A stretch of DNA of 64,000 bases, from NCBI RefSeq assembly GCF_025725665.1, contig NZ_CP107009.1, positions 124,001 through 188,000 on the forward strand. Direction: 5' to 3'. The notes under the pieces are model-generated. The model saw nothing but the letters and a program-made list of their open reading frames with translations, searched no databases and was not told the origin of the DNA. How positions within the stretch are numbered: the first letter of the stretch is position 1; each line of letters starts with the position of its first letter. A program made the position numbers and the translations under genes. Origin of the DNA: Halomonas sp. LR3S48 (GTDB lineage Bacteria > Pseudomonadota > Gammaproteobacteria > Pseudomonadales > Halomonadaceae). Shown here piece by piece: positions 1 to 9,320 of the stretch.

Positions 1-108
1 CAGCCGCTCGAGCAGGTTGAGCCCGCGCACCAGCGATTGACTGTGGCCGCTGGCGCTCTTGCCGGGGCCGGGCGGGCGCCCCGCCGTTCTGCGTTTGACT
101 TCACTCAC
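1..108 (-). CDS. IclR-family transcriptional regulator, N-terminal fragment
   Basis: This is the first 36 codons of a gene that runs off the left edge. It starts at GTG (106-108) with AGGAAG seven bases upstream. The translation has a basic, Pro/Gly-rich leader and then SQSLVRGLNLLERL-type residues, the usual opening of the winged-helix DNA-binding domain of IclR regulators. The ligand-binding domain is outside the window. The gene is downstream of and parallel to the enoyl-CoA hydratase gene, with 144 bases between them. An IclR-box-like palindrome lies in that gap, so autoregulation is plausible. Regulators of this kind often control neighbouring amino acid or acyl-CoA catabolic genes; that link is inference here. 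Confidence 0.72.
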   Translation of the reverse strand, partial: MSEVKRRTAGRPPGPGKSASGHSQSLVRGLNLLERL

Positions 109-196
109 CTGCGTACTTCCTCTCCGAATGACCTGGCGGACCTTTCTGCGAAGGCCAGCGACAGGATACCGCCTCGCCGTCGGCTTGTCTCGATTG

Positions 197-211
197 CGGA
201 AATGCCTTCCA
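197..211 (-). promoter_or_regulatory. IclR-box-like palindrome
   Basis: Read on the minus strand this is TGGAAGGCATTTCCG. It resembles the Escherichia coli IclR operator (TGGAAATNATTTCCA), matching 11 of its 14 defined positions by eye. It sits about 90 bases upstream of the IclR-family start codon. Binding is inferred, not shown. Confidence 0.35.
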
Positions 212-252
212 CTCTTCTTGCCCAACGGTTCTTGTGTAGCGGAGCTCTACCT

Positions 253-1044
253 TTACCGGTGTCGCCACTGGGGCGGCCGCTTGTCGACAAAGGCGTCGAT
301 GCCCTCGGCCACGTCCTCGGCCAGCATGTTGCAGGCCATGGTTTCGCCGGCGAAGGCGTAGGCTTCGTTCAGCGGCATCTGCAGCTGGCGCTGGAACATC
401 GCCTTGCCGGTGCGCAGTGCGACACGGCTCTTGGCGCAGAGGCTGGCGGTAAGCTCAGCGAGCGCCTCGTCCAGCACCTCGTCGTCGGCCACGCGATTGA
501 TCAATCCCCACTCGAGTGCCTGGTCGGCGTCGATGAACTCGCCGGTGAACAGCATTTCCATGGCGCGTTTGCGGCCGATGCTTCGCGACAGCGCCACGGC
601 AGGCGTCGAGCAGAACAGGCCGACATTGATGCCCGATACCGCGAAGCGCGCCGACCTGGCTGCGACCGCCAGGTCGCAGCTTGCCACCAACTGGCAGCCG
701 GCGGCGGTGGCCAGTCCCTGGACCCGGGCGATCACCGGCACCGGCAGGTTGACGATGCGTTGCATCACCTCGCCGCAGCGGGCGAACAACTCCTGGTAAT
801 AGGCCTTGTCGGGGTTGGCGCGCATCTCCTTGAGATCGTGCCCGGCGCAGAAGGCGCGTCCCTCGGCGGCGATGACCACGCAGTGTACCGAGTCATCGTT
901 GGCCAGGCGGGCGAGCTCGCCGCCCAGTGCTTTGAGTATCTCTTCCGACAGCGCATTGAACTGGCGCGGCCGGTTCAGCGTGAGGGTGGCAACGCCGCGT
1001 TGATCGCGACGAATCACCGGGCGCTCATCGACGGTTGTCGTCAT
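253..1044 (-). CDS. Enoyl-CoA hydratase/isomerase family protein (ECHDC3-like)
   Basis: This is a 263-residue crotonase-fold protein. An early TLNRPRQFNALS segment is followed by GRAFCAGHDLKEM, which with the later GLATAAGCQL stretch forms the CoA-binding oxyanion hole of the family. The family hydrates or isomerises 2-enoyl-CoA esters; the HDLKEM version is typical of ECHDC3-like members whose substrate is poorly known. The ATG at 1044 is preferred to a GTG ten codons upstream because AGGA lies seven bases before it. The gene precedes the IclR regulator on the same strand and is divergent from the amino acid deaminase gene. The substrate cannot be deduced. Confidence 0.85.
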   Translation of the reverse strand: MTTTVDERPVIRRDQRGVATLTLNRPRQFNALSEEILKALGGELARLANDDSVHCVVIAAEGRAFCAGHDLKEMRANPDKAYYQELFARCGEVMQRIVNLPVPVIARVQGLATAAGCQLVASCDLAVAARSARFAVSGINVGLFCSTPAVALSRSIGRKRAMEMLFTGEFIDADQALEWGLINRVADDEVLDEALAELTASLCAKSRVALRTGKAMFQRQLQMPLNEAYAFAGETMACNMLAEDVAEGIDAFVDKRPPQWRHR

Positions 1045-1163
1045 TGTCGTATCCTGTAGAAACGTGCCCGCCACCAGCCTAGCCTGTCGTGCACGTTTTT
1101 CGTCAGCCCTGCGACCAAAGACGGTATGGCCCGCGACCTGCGGCTACCCAGCGAGAGCGAAGC

Positions 1164-2402
1164 ATGAACGATTCGATCCCCGACCCCGAGGCCCTGCACA
1201 AGGGCATGCCGCAGACGGGCAATCGCCTATTGGCCGATATCAGCCTGCCTGCCGCGGTTATCCACGAGCCGGCGCTGGCCCACAACCTGGCCTGGATGCA
1301 GCGCTTTTGCGATGACCATGGCGCACGCCTGGCGCCTCACGGCAAGACCACCATGTGCCCCGAGCTGTTCCAGCGCCAGCTCGCCGCCGGCGCCTGGGGC
1401 ATCACTCTCGCCACGGCCTCCCAGTGCCGGGCGGCCTTCCGTCACGGGGTCCATCGCCTGCTGATGGCCAACCAGCTCGTCGGCGAGGCCAACATGGCGA
1501 TCATCGCCGAACTGCTGGAAGCCGGTGCGGACTTCTACTGCGTGGTCGACAGCATCGCCAACGTCGAGCAATTGGCGCGCTATTTCACTGCCCGAGGCCT
1601 GCGCCTCAAGGTGTTGATCGAGCTGGGGATACCCGGCGGACGCTGCGGTTGCCGCGATACCGACGAGGTGATGGCGCTGGCCGAGCGCATCGACAGCGAG
1701 CAGGCACTGGTGCTGGCCGGGCTGGAGGGCTACGAAGGCGTGGTGTACGGCAATGAGCCAGGGCGAGCCGTGCGTGGCTATGCCTGGCAACTGGTCGAGG
1801 CGGCCCAGGCGCTGGAGCGCGATGCCCTGATCGAGACGCCGCAGCCGCTGATCACGGCGTCCGGCTCGGCCTGGTACGACCTGATCGCCGGGGTGTTCAG
1901 CGAGGCACGACTGGGCGCCCGGTTCGTGCCGGTGCTGCGACCCGGCTGCTACGTGGTGCACGACCATGGCATCTATCGCCAGGCCCAGCGCGAGCTTCTG
2001 GGCCGACAGCCCCAGATCGAGCTCGGGCTGAAGCCGGCGCTCGAGATCTTCGCCCAGGTGATATCGCTGCCCGAGCCGGGGCTTGCCATCATCGGCATGG
2101 GCAAGCGCGACATCGGTCACGACCAGTTGCCCGAGCCGCTGCGGCGCTATCGTGAAGGCGACGAGAGAGGTCGTACTTTGCCGGTTCAGGGCTGGCGCTT
2201 GACCAAGCTGATGGACCAGCACGCCTTCGTCCAGCTGTCCCCAGATGAGGATGAACCTGGCGCCGGCAATGGCCGGGTACGAGTGGGCGATATCGTCGCC
2301 TTTGGCGTTTCCCACCCTTGCCTGACCTTCGACAAGTGGCGGCGGATCTGCCGCGTCGACGAACGGCTCGAGGTGGTCGAGGTGATGCAGACCTGCTTCT
2401 AG
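1164..2402 (+). CDS. Fold-type III PLP enzyme, amino acid deaminase (D-serine dehydratase/D-threonine aldolase-like)
   Basis: This is a 412-residue protein with an alanine-racemase-type N-terminal barrel. The motif APHGKTTM near residue 60 carries the lysine expected to bind pyridoxal phosphate. The C-terminal part has the DSD1-like beta domain, ending in GVSHPCLTFDKWR, where His and Cys are the zinc ligands of D-serine dehydratases. Members deaminate or retro-aldol cleave D- or 3-hydroxy-amino acids; similar Pseudomonas proteins are annotated amino acid deaminase. The ATG at 1164 is chosen over an upstream GTG because the extra residues look non-coding. The gene is divergent from the enoyl-CoA hydratase and its stop overlaps the convergent permease gene. 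Substrate unknown. Confidence 0.82.
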   Translation: MNDSIPDPEALHKGMPQTGNRLLADISLPAAVIHEPALAHNLAWMQRFCDDHGARLAPHGKTTMCPELFQRQLAAGAWGITLATASQCRAAFRHGVHRLLMANQLVGEANMAIIAELLEAGADFYCVVDSIANVEQLARYFTARGLRLKVLIELGIPGGRCGCRDTDEVMALAERIDSEQALVLAGLEGYEGVVYGNEPGRAVRGYAWQLVEAAQALERDALIETPQPLITASGSAWYDLIAGVFSEARLGARFVPVLRPGCYVVHDHGIYRQAQRELLGRQPQIELGLKPALEIFAQVISLPEPGLAIIGMGKRDIGHDQLPEPLRRYREGDERGRTLPVQGWRLTKLMDQHAFVQLSPDEDEPGAGNGRVRVGDIVAFGVSHPCLTFDKWRRICRVDERLEVVEVMQTCF

Positions 2403-3301
2403 CCCAAGGGGGAGCGCTCGCGGGCGGCCTTGAGCCGCGCCAACCTGTCGCCGAACAGGTAGGCCCCCAGCGCCACCAGGATCAGCACGGCGCCTGCCAG
2501 CATCGAGGAGGAAGGCTGCTCTTGGTTGAGCGTCATGCCGAGTCCCAGCGCCAGTATCGGCGTGATCAGCGTGACCAGCGCCACGGTAGCGGCGGTCAGC
2601 CGCGAAAGGATCAGGAAGTAGCAGAGAAAGCCCAGCAGCGAACCGAACAGGGCCAGGTAGAGGACCGACCACAGCCCGCGAGCACTCAGCGGCACCGCCA
2701 TGGGTTCGCCGCTGGCCAGCCACAGGATGAAGAAACACGGCAGGCTCAGGCCCAGTGCGCCAAGCGTCTGCTCGAGCGGGCCGAGGCCTGCCGCCACGCG
2801 CTGCACGGTGATGCCGCTGGCGCTGAACAGGGTCACGGCCAGGAGCATCATTAGCAGGGCCGGCAACTGGTCACTGCCCAGCACCAGGCTGTCGGCGAAT
2901 ACCACTGCCAGGCCCGCCACGCCGAGCGTGCAGCCGAACCAGTGCCAGCGGCGCAGCTTCACGGCACCGGGCAGCAGCTGTAGGATGAGGCCCGAGATCA
3001 GCGGCGCCATGCCGAAGATCACCGACATCATGCCGGAAGGCAGCGTCATCGAGGCGTGATAGCTCAATGCCATGGCGCCGAACACCCCGGGAACCGCAGC
3101 CGCATAGCTTTTCATGGCACGGACGTCCCGGCGTAGACGCCGACGCATCAGCAGCAGCACTACCATCCCCGCCAGGAAGGCAACCAGCATGCGCAACATC
3201 ACGCTGCCCACCGGCGCGCCGGCCTCGGCGCTCCATTTGATGGCCAGTGGCGTGGTGGCCCACACCAGCACTACGATCAGGTAGGCGGCGGCAGTCGGCA
3301 T
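2399..3301 (-). CDS. EamA/DMT-superfamily permease
   Basis: This is a 300-residue integral membrane protein with about ten hydrophobic segments arranged as two EamA repeats. It opens with a hydrophobic first segment carrying the VWATTPLAIKW signature of drug/metabolite transporters. Related proteins export amino acids or metabolites across the inner membrane. The stop overlaps by four bases the stop of the convergent deaminase gene. A 142-base gap separates its start from the divergent racemase-like gene and must hold both promoters. The transported compound is unknown; export of a product of the neighbouring amino acid gene is only a suggestion. Confidence 0.85.
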   Translation of the reverse strand: MPTAAAYLIVVLVWATTPLAIKWSAEAGAPVGSVMLRMLVAFLAGMVVLLLMRRRLRRDVRAMKSYAAAVPGVFGAMALSYHASMTLPSGMMSVIFGMAPLISGLILQLLPGAVKLRRWHWFGCTLGVAGLAVVFADSLVLGSDQLPALLMMLLAVTLFSASGITVQRVAAGLGPLEQTLGALGLSLPCFFILWLASGEPMAVPLSARGLWSVLYLALFGSLLGFLCYFLILSRLTAATVALVTLITPILALGLGMTLNQEQPSSSMLAGAVLILVALGAYLFGDRLARLKAARERSPLG

Positions 3302-3443
3302 GCGGGTCTTCCCTGAGAGCGGAGGATGCTTCGGAAAGTAACCATTAGCATAACAAGAACTACCGCGTCGAATCGGCGAGGCTGCCGCAAGACGCCGGTG
3401 ATGACATCTCAGCCAAACAAGTCATGATCGACGAGAGGTACCG

Positions 3444-4190
3444 ATGCAAAACGCACACTGTCTGGGTATTCTGCTGCCTGAGGACGGCCCGCCCGATTAT
3501 GAGTGGTACGAACTGAACGAGCGTGCCGGCCTCGGCGAGGCGCTGCCCGCCATCGCGGTAGGAAAGATACTCAGCGACGGCCACCATGAACACACCGCCC
3601 TGATGGCGCTCGGCGCTACCGATCGCCTGGCGGCGGTGGGTGAGGAACTGATCAAGGACAGCGGCGCCCAGGCGGTGGTATGGGCCTGTACCAGCGGCAG
3701 TTTCATCGGTGGGCTGGAATGGTCCCTGGCCCAGTCGCGTGAACTCTCGCGGTGGCTGGGGGTTCCCGTCACCAGCACCGCGCTGGCGTTTCGCGATGCC
3801 CTGTCGGCCTTGCGCTATCGCCGGGTCGACCTGTTGAGCCCTTATCCGCCGGAAGTCACCGAGCAACTGGTACGGTTCCTGCGCGACAGTGGCGTGGAGG
3901 TGGAGAACCACCAAGTCCTGGATTGCCCCTATGCGGCCGACTCCCATCGGCTCGATATCGTCGCGGCCGTGCGTGACTTCGCCAGGAGGCATGAATCGGA
4001 TAGTCCGATACTGGTGCCCGATACCGCCATCAATACTCTCGAGCGGGTCGAGACGATGAATCGCGAGGCCGGCCGAGCGGTACTGACGGCGAATCAGGTG
4101 AGCCTGTGGGCGGGCCTGCGGCTAATGAAGCGCCAGGGCGGCCCGGCCCGTTACCTGCAAGCGCTTGCCGCAGTGGATAACCTGGGTTAA
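3444..4190 (+). CDS. Asp/Glu racemase superfamily protein, maleate isomerase/arylmalonate decarboxylase-like
   Basis: This is a 248-residue cytosolic protein. It opens with GILLPEDGPPDYEWYEL, typical of the maleate cis-trans isomerase branch. The first catalytic cysteine region is visible as VWACTSGSF near residue 80. The second half has PILVPDTAINTLE where two-cysteine family members carry the second Cys, so only one nucleophile is apparent. That argues for a one-cysteine mechanism or a different substrate. GAGAGG lies just before the ATG. The gene is monocistronic or leads the small downstream gene (66 bases away). Substrate not deducible. Confidence 0.72.
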   Translation: MQNAHCLGILLPEDGPPDYEWYELNERAGLGEALPAIAVGKILSDGHHEHTALMALGATDRLAAVGEELIKDSGAQAVVWACTSGSFIGGLEWSLAQSRELSRWLGVPVTSTALAFRDALSALRYRRVDLLSPYPPEVTEQLVRFLRDSGVEVENHQVLDCPYAADSHRLDIVAAVRDFARRHESDSPILVPDTAINTLERVETMNREAGRAVLTANQVSLWAGLRLMKRQGGPARYLQALAAVDNLG

Positions 4191-4255
4191 GCAAGGGAAT
4201 CAAGGAGTTCTGCTATGTTCCGAACGAGGCGGGAATCTCAGTCATTGGAGGATGA

Positions 4256-4597
4256 ATGAGCGACGAACTGAGTGAGTTCGAGCAGAGCGTCAAGCGTGAG
4301 ATCGACGCCTTTTTGAAACCCGGCCACGAGCCTTCCCCAGCCACCGTGCTGCCTGGTGAAAAGCGCTCCGGGAAAAAGCACTCGAAGCCGGTCGGCGGCA
4401 AGCAGTCCGCCGAGTCCTACAAGACCGGGCACCTGGTCCGTCTCGCGGTGAGAACGCGCAAGCTGGAAGCCGATACCGTCTTCGAACATCGCTCCACCAG
4501 CATTTCCAAGCTGGAAGCCCAGTTGGAGGCCGAGAAGGCCGCCAGGAAAGCCGGCTACCCCATCGTCGGGTACGTGATCGATATCCAGAGCCTCTGA
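4256..4597 (+). CDS. Hypothetical small charged protein
   Basis: This 113-residue protein resembles no family I recognise. It is hydrophilic and rich in Lys and Glu, without a signal peptide or membrane segment. The middle (about 30-60) is Ser/Gly/Lys-rich and probably disordered. The section LEAQLEAEKAARKAG looks helical, and the end (YPIVGYVIDIQSL) is hydrophobic and may form a strand. GGAGGATGA provides a good ribosome site. Codon usage matches its neighbours, so I believe it is real. It could form a transcription unit with the racemase-like gene. Confidence 0.6.
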   Translation: MSDELSEFEQSVKREIDAFLKPGHEPSPATVLPGEKRSGKKHSKPVGGKQSAESYKTGHLVRLAVRTRKLEADTVFEHRSTSISKLEAQLEAEKAARKAGYPIVGYVIDIQSL

Positions 4598-4640
4598 GTG
4601 CTTGTCGATTCACTTCGTTGCCGCTGAGCGTAAGCGCCCT

Positions 4641-4676
4641 CCAAACGAAAGCCGCCGCGCCTGGCGGCGCGGCGGC
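4641..4676 (-). terminator. Rho-independent terminator of serA
   Basis: A perfect 11-bp GC stem (GCCGCCGCGCC/GGCGCGGCGGC, loop TGGC) at 4651-4676 is followed on the minus strand by TTTCGTTT. It lies 20 bases beyond the serA stop. Confidence 0.85.
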
Positions 4677-4695
4677 TCGAGGCACGACGAAGCGT

Positions 4696-5946
4696 TTATC
4701 CCTCGAAATTGGTCTCGGAGTAGAGCACCCGCACGCGCAGAGTATGCTCGACCTTGCGCAGCGCCTCGAGGGCCTGCTCGCCGTAGGCCTTGTCCACGTC
4801 GATGACCACGTAGCCGACCTTCTCGTTGGTCTGCAGGTACTGGCCGGAGATGTTGATGCCGCTCTCGGAGAGTACCCGGTTGATCTCGGAGAGCACGCCC
4901 GGCACGTTGTCGTGGATGTGCAGCACGCGATGCTTGTCCGGGTGGGCCGGCAGTGCCACCTCGGGGAAATTGACCGAGGTGACGGTGGTGCCGTTGTCGG
5001 AATAGGTGATCAGCTTCTCGGAGACCTCGATACCGATGTTCTCCTGGGCCTCGAGGGTGGAGCCGCCGACGTGCGGGGTGAGGATCACGTTGGGGATCCC
5101 GCGCAGCGGGCTGACGAACTCCTCGTTGTTGCCCTTGGGTTCCACCGGGAAGACGTCGATGGCGGCGCCGTAGAGGCGGCCGGCCTCGAGCGCTTCGGCC
5201 AGGTCCTCGATCACTACCACGCTGCCGCGGGAGGCGTTGATCAGGATGCCGCTGGGCTTCATCAGCGCCAGTTGGTCCTTGCCGATCATCCACTTGGTGG
5301 AGGGCAGCTCCGGCACATGCAGGCTGACCACGTCGGCCCGGGCCAGCAGCTCCTCGAGGCTTGCCACCTGGTTGGCATTGCCCATGCCGAGCTTGGTCAC
5401 CACGTCGTAGAAGATGACGTTGAAGCCGAGCGACTCGGCCAGTACCGAGAGCTGGGCGCCGATGTTGCCGTAGCCGACGATGCCGAGCGTCTTGCCGCGG
5501 GCCTCGTGGGAGTTCTTGGCGCTCTTCAGCCAGCCGCCCTGATGGGCACGGGCGTTCTTCTCGGGGATGCCGCGCAGCAGCATGATCGCCTCGGCAAGCA
5601 CCAGTTCGGCCACCGAGCGGGTATTGGAGTAAGGGGCGTTGAATACCGGGATGCCGCGCGTAAGCGCCGCGCCCAGGTCGACCTGGTTGGTGCCGATGCA
5701 GAAGCAACCCACGGCGTTGAGCTTCTCGGCGGCGGCGAACACCCGCTCGTTGAGCTGTGTGCGCGAGCGAATGCCGAGGAAGTGCACGTCGCGGATCTTC
5801 TCGAGCAGCGACTCTTCGTCGAGCGAGGTGGGCAGGTGCTCGATGTTGGTGTAACCGGCATTCAGGAAATTGTCCACCGCGCTCTGGTGGACGCCCTCGA
5901 GCAGCAGGATCTTGATCTTGCTCTTGTCCAGGGACGTTTTGGCCAT
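4696..5946 (-). CDS. serA: D-3-phosphoglycerate dehydrogenase
   Basis: SerA oxidises 3-phosphoglycerate to phosphohydroxypyruvate with NAD, the first step of serine synthesis. The 416-residue length fits the E. coli-type enzyme. The Rossmann motif GIVGYGNIGAQL sits near residue 160. The catalytic Arg lies in NASRGSVV, the Glu follows, and the His is in TPHVGGSTLEAQ. A C-terminal ACT domain (about 340-416, HDNVPGVLSEINRVL) is the site of serine feedback inhibition in this class. The gene is monocistronic, ends at a strong terminator and is divergent from xseB. Confidence 0.97.
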   Translation of the reverse strand: MAKTSLDKSKIKILLLEGVHQSAVDNFLNAGYTNIEHLPTSLDEESLLEKIRDVHFLGIRSRTQLNERVFAAAEKLNAVGCFCIGTNQVDLGAALTRGIPVFNAPYSNTRSVAELVLAEAIMLLRGIPEKNARAHQGGWLKSAKNSHEARGKTLGIVGYGNIGAQLSVLAESLGFNVIFYDVVTKLGMGNANQVASLEELLARADVVSLHVPELPSTKWMIGKDQLALMKPSGILINASRGSVVVIEDLAEALEAGRLYGAAIDVFPVEPKGNNEEFVSPLRGIPNVILTPHVGGSTLEAQENIGIEVSEKLITYSDNGTTVTSVNFPEVALPAHPDKHRVLHIHDNVPGVLSEINRVLSESGINISGQYLQTNEKVGYVVIDVDKAYGEQALEALRKVEHTLRVRVLYSETNFEG

Positions 5947-6101
5947 GGTCGAATCAACCCCTTCTTGGTGCGCCGCATGCTGGAAAACAGGGCGCTCATG
6001 TTAACACAAGCGCTGCGCGCGAAGATGAAAATGCCGCGTCGCGAAAATGAGAACGCTGCACGTTGCACGGCGCAGGCAGACGACCCCCGGGGCAGTGCGT
6101 G

Positions 6102-6107
6102 TATACT
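6102..6107 (+). promoter_or_regulatory. Possible -10 element for xseB-ispA-dxs
   Basis: TATACT lies 39 bases before the xseB start. No good -35 hexamer is seen at the right spacing, so this is a weak call based on the -10 match alone. Confidence 0.35.
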
Positions 6108-6145
6108 GTGGCTCCTGAAAACAGCGGCGACGAGCTAGAGGTGTC

Positions 6146-6442
6146 ATGGCCGAGCGTGACGAGCAAGCGACGGGCGAGATGGCGGCGAGCGATGAGGCCG
6201 AAGTCGATTTCGCGGCGACCGTGGAGAGACTGGAACGGCTGGTGGAGCGGTTGGAGTCCGGCGAGCTGACGCTGGAAGGCTCGCTCGCCGCGTTCGAGCA
6301 GGGCGTGCGCCTGACCCGTGACGCCCAGCGCCGCCTGGACGAGGCCGAGCTGCGCGTGCGCACCCTGATCGAGCGCCCCGACGGCAGCACCGACTTCGCC
6401 CCCTTCGAGGCCCCGGCAGTGGAGGATGACAGTGAACTCTGA
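6146..6442 (+). CDS. xseB: Exodeoxyribonuclease VII small subunit
   Basis: This 98-residue protein has the conserved core DFAATVERLERLVERLESGELTLEGSLAAFEQGVRL, typical of XseB. Several small subunits bind XseA to form the single-strand exonuclease VII, which degrades single-stranded DNA to oligonucleotides. The N-terminal 20 residues are acidic. GAGGTGTC precedes the ATG. The 3' end overlaps ispA by 17 bases, which implies translational coupling. The order xseB-ispA-dxs is the usual gammaproteobacterial operon. Confidence 0.95.
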   Translation: MAERDEQATGEMAASDEAEVDFAATVERLERLVERLESGELTLEGSLAAFEQGVRLTRDAQRRLDEAELRVRTLIERPDGSTDFAPFEAPAVEDDSEL

Positions 6443-7316
6443 CTCGCTCGCGGCGCATCTGGCCGCCGACCGGGCGCGTATCGATGCCTTCCTGTCCCGG
6501 GCCTTCGAGCAGCGCCAACCTGCGGCGCCGCGGCTGGAGCAAGCCATGCGCCACGGCTTGCTGGTGGGGGGCAAGCGCCTGCGTCCGCTGCTGGTCTACC
6601 TGGCCGGTCGAGCGCTGGGCGCCAGCGATGAGGCGCTCGACGCACCGGCCGCCGCCGTCGAGCTGATCCATGCCTATTCGTTGGTGCACGACGACCTGCC
6701 GGCGATGGACGACGACGACTTGCGCCGCGGCCAGCCGACGGTACATCGCGCCTTCGACGAGGCCACGGCGATACTCGCCGGCGATGCGCTGCAGACGCTG
6801 GCCTTCGAAGTGCTTGCCCAGGCCGCTCACCCGCGGCTGCCGGCGCTGATCCACACCCTGGCCACGGCTGCCGGGCGAGACGGCATGGTAGGGGGTCAGG
6901 CGCTGGACCTGGCGGCCGTTGGCGGCCACCCTGACGTCGAGGCCCTGGCCACCATGCATGCCCACAAGACCGGTGCACTGATTCGTGCCGCGGTACGCAT
7001 GGGGGCGCTGACGGCGGTGGAAGAACAGGATCCTCGCGTCGCGTCGCTGGATCGTTACGCCGAGGCGCTCGGCCTGGCCTTCCAGATCCACGACGACGTT
7101 CTCGACGTCACCGGCGACACCCAGACCCTGGGCAAGGCGTCGGGCGCCGACGCCGCGCGCGACAAGCCCACCTATCCCGCCCTGCTGGGGCTGGAAGGCG
7201 CCCGGCGCAGGGCCAGCGAACTGACCGAGGAGGCGCTGGCGGCACTGGCGCCGCTGGGCGAGGCGGGCGACCCGCTTGCACAGCTGGCCCGCTACATGAT
7301 CGAGCGCGACCACTAG
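6426..7316 (+). CDS. ispA: Farnesyl diphosphate synthase (geranyltranstransferase)
   Basis: IspA condenses isopentenyl diphosphate with allylic diphosphates to give farnesyl diphosphate for quinone and undecaprenyl synthesis. The 296-residue protein has both aspartate-rich magnesium sites, [10 protein letters not shown] at 89-98 and DDVLD near 223-227. The GGKRLRP substrate motif is near residue 48. The start overlaps xseB; a GTG two codons downstream is also possible. The gene is between xseB and dxs in the isoprenoid operon. Confidence 0.95.
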   Translation: MTVNSDSLAAHLAADRARIDAFLSRAFEQRQPAAPRLEQAMRHGLLVGGKRLRPLLVYLAGRALGASDEALDAPAAAVELIHAYSLVHDDLPAMDDDDLRRGQPTVHRAFDEATAILAGDALQTLAFEVLAQAAHPRLPALIHTLATAAGRDGMVGGQALDLAAVGGHPDVEALATMHAHKTGALIRAAVRMGALTAVEEQDPRVASLDRYAEALGLAFQIHDDVLDVTGDTQTLGKASGADAARDKPTYPALLGLEGARRRASELTEEALAALAPLGEAGDPLAQLARYMIERDH

Positions 7317-7352
7317 CCACATGGCATGACAGCCAGGACGACCGAATCGCAC

Positions 7353-9263
7353 ATGAAGCTCTACGACGTAATTCCAGTCGAGCGCCCGGTGACCCCGCTG
7401 CTCGACTCGCTGGACACACCGGCGGCACTGCGGGCCATGTCCGGTGCCCAACTGCTGCAGGTGGCCGACGAGCTGCGTGCCTACCTGCTCTACAGCGTAG
7501 GGCGCAGCGGCGGCCACTTCGGTGCCGGCCTGGGCGTGGTGGAGCTCACCGTGGCCCTGCACCACGCGCTGGAGACGCCCCACGACCGACTGGTGTGGGA
7601 TGTCGGCCACCAGGCCTACCCGCACAAGATCCTCACCGGCCGGCGCGAGGCGATGCCCAGCATTCGCCAGTACGGCGGCCTGGCCGCCTTCCCGCGCCGT
7701 GCCGAGTCGCCCTACGACACCTTCGGTGTGGGCCACTCCAGCACCTCGATCTCGGCAGCGCTGGGCATGGCGCTGGCCAGTGCCACGCGCGGCGACAGGC
7801 GCCGGGTCTGCGCGGTGATCGGTGATGGGGCACTGACGGCGGGCATGGCCTTCGAGGCGCTGGCGCATGCCGGACACCTGGACGCCAATCTGCTGGTGGT
7901 GCTCAACGACAACGAGATGTCGATCTCCGAGAATGTCGGCGGCATCGCCAGCTATCTGGCCGGTATCCTGTCCAGCAAGCCCTATCTCACCTTCCGCGAA
8001 GAGGGCAAGCGCGTGCTTTCTCGCCTGCCCGGCGCGCTGGAGCTCGCCCGACGCACCGAGGAGCACATGAAGGGCATGGTCAGCCCGGCCACGCTGTTCG
8101 AGGAGATGGGCTTCAACTACATCGGTCCGCTCGACGGCCACGACCTGCCCACCCTGATCCAGACCCTGCGCAACATACGTGATCTGGACGGCCCACAGTT
8201 CCTGCACGTGAAGACCCGCAAGGGGCGCGGCTTCCTGCCTGCAGAGGCCGACCCCATCGGCTATCACGCCATCACCAAGCTGGAAAAGAATGGCGAAGCG
8301 CCAATCAGCAAGCCCGCAGCACCGGCCAAGAAAAAAGCACCCAAGTACTGCAACGTCTTCGGTGAGTGGCTGTGCGACATGGCCGCCGTCGACGAGCGGC
8401 TGATCGGCATCACCCCGGCGATGCGCGAAGGCTCAGACCTGATCCGCTTCTCCAAGGAATATCCCGAGCGCTACTACGACGTTGCCATTGCCGAGCAACA
8501 TGCGTTGACGCTGGCCGCCGGCATGGCCTGCGAGGCGATGAAGCCGGTGGTAGCGATCTACTCCACTTTCCTGCAGCGCGGCTACGACCAGTTGATCCAC
8601 GACGTGGCGGTGCAGTCGCTCGACGTCACCTTCGCCATCGACCGCGCCGGCCTGGTGGGCGAGGACGGCCCCACCCACCACGGCAGCATGGACCTCTCCT
8701 TCCTGCGCTGCGTGCCAGGCATGGTGGTCCTGGCGCCGGCCGACGAGGCCGAGTGTCGCGCCATGCTCAGTGCCGCCTACCACTATCCCGGTCCCGCCGC
8801 GGTGCGCTATCCGCGCGGCACAGGCCCGGGGGTCGAGATTCCCACCCATCTCGAGCCGCTGGAGATCGGCAAGGCACAGCTTCGCCGCAGGAGTGGCGCC
8901 GAGGCTGGCAAGCGGATTGCGCTGTTGGCTTTCGGCAGCCTCAACGGCCCGGCGGCCGAAGTGGCAGAGACTCTCGATGCCACCCACCTCAACCTGCGTT
9001 CGGTCAAACCGCTCGACCGTGAGGCGATTCTGGCCGCTGCCGGCGACCATGATCTCCTGGTTACCCTCGAGGAAAACGTGGTAGCAGGAGGCGCCGGTAG
9101 TGGCGTCAATGAGCTGCTCGCCGCCGAAGGTGAGAAGGTCGCCATTCTCAACCTGGGCCTGCCCGATGCCTTCGTCGAGCACGGCAAGCCGGCCGAGCTG
9201 CTGGCCGAGTGTGGACTTGACAGCGCCGGTATCGAGTCGGCAATTCGCGCTCGCCTCGGCTGA
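7353..9263 (+). CDS. dxs: 1-deoxy-D-xylulose-5-phosphate synthase
   Basis: Dxs joins pyruvate and glyceraldehyde 3-phosphate using thiamine diphosphate, the first step of the MEP isoprenoid pathway. The 636-residue protein shows the thiamine-binding [12 protein letters not shown] near residue 150, the [15 protein letters not shown] active-site loop in the pyrimidine domain and a C-terminal transketolase domain. The ATG at 7353 (MKLYDVIPV) matches the family start; an ATG nine codons upstream lacks a ribosome site. It is the last gene of xseB-ispA-dxs and is followed by a strong terminator. Confidence 0.96.
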   Translation: MKLYDVIPVERPVTPLLDSLDTPAALRAMSGAQLLQVADELRAYLLYSVGRSGGHFGAGLGVVELTVALHHALETPHDRLVWDVGHQAYPHKILTGRREAMPSIRQYGGLAAFPRRAESPYDTFGVGHSSTSISAALGMALASATRGDRRRVCAVIGDGALTAGMAFEALAHAGHLDANLLVVLNDNEMSISENVGGIASYLAGILSSKPYLTFREEGKRVLSRLPGALELARRTEEHMKGMVSPATLFEEMGFNYIGPLDGHDLPTLIQTLRNIRDLDGPQFLHVKTRKGRGFLPAEADPIGYHAITKLEKNGEAPISKPAAPAKKKAPKYCNVFGEWLCDMAAVDERLIGITPAMREGSDLIRFSKEYPERYYDVAIAEQHALTLAAGMACEAMKPVVAIYSTFLQRGYDQLIHDVAVQSLDVTFAIDRAGLVGEDGPTHHGSMDLSFLRCVPGMVVLAPADEAECRAMLSAAYHYPGPAAVRYPRGTGPGVEIPTHLEPLEIGKAQLRRRSGAEAGKRIALLAFGSLNGPAAEVAETLDATHLNLRSVKPLDREAILAAAGDHDLLVTLEENVVAGGAGSGVNELLAAEGEKVAILNLGLPDAFVEHGKPAELLAECGLDSAGIESAIRARLG

Positions 9264-9291
9264 AATTCGCCTCGATGGCCACTCACGCTAC

Positions 9292-9320
9292 CGGCCGGGC
9301 ACTGCCCGGCCGAATTTTTT
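9292..9320 (+). terminator. Rho-independent terminator after dxs
   Basis: CGGCCGGGC/GCCCGGCCG forms a 9-bp stem with loop ACT. It is followed by AATTTTTT, 28 bases after the dxs stop. Confidence 0.92.

Noticed and set aside
37..1059. Long plus-strand open frame opposite the enoyl-CoA hydratase gene
   Set aside because: It is the antisense frame of a clear crotonase-family gene, with no recognisable domain or ribosome site.
4618..6138. Plus-strand open frame opposite serA
   Set aside because: Antisense of a conserved gene; it crosses the serA terminator.
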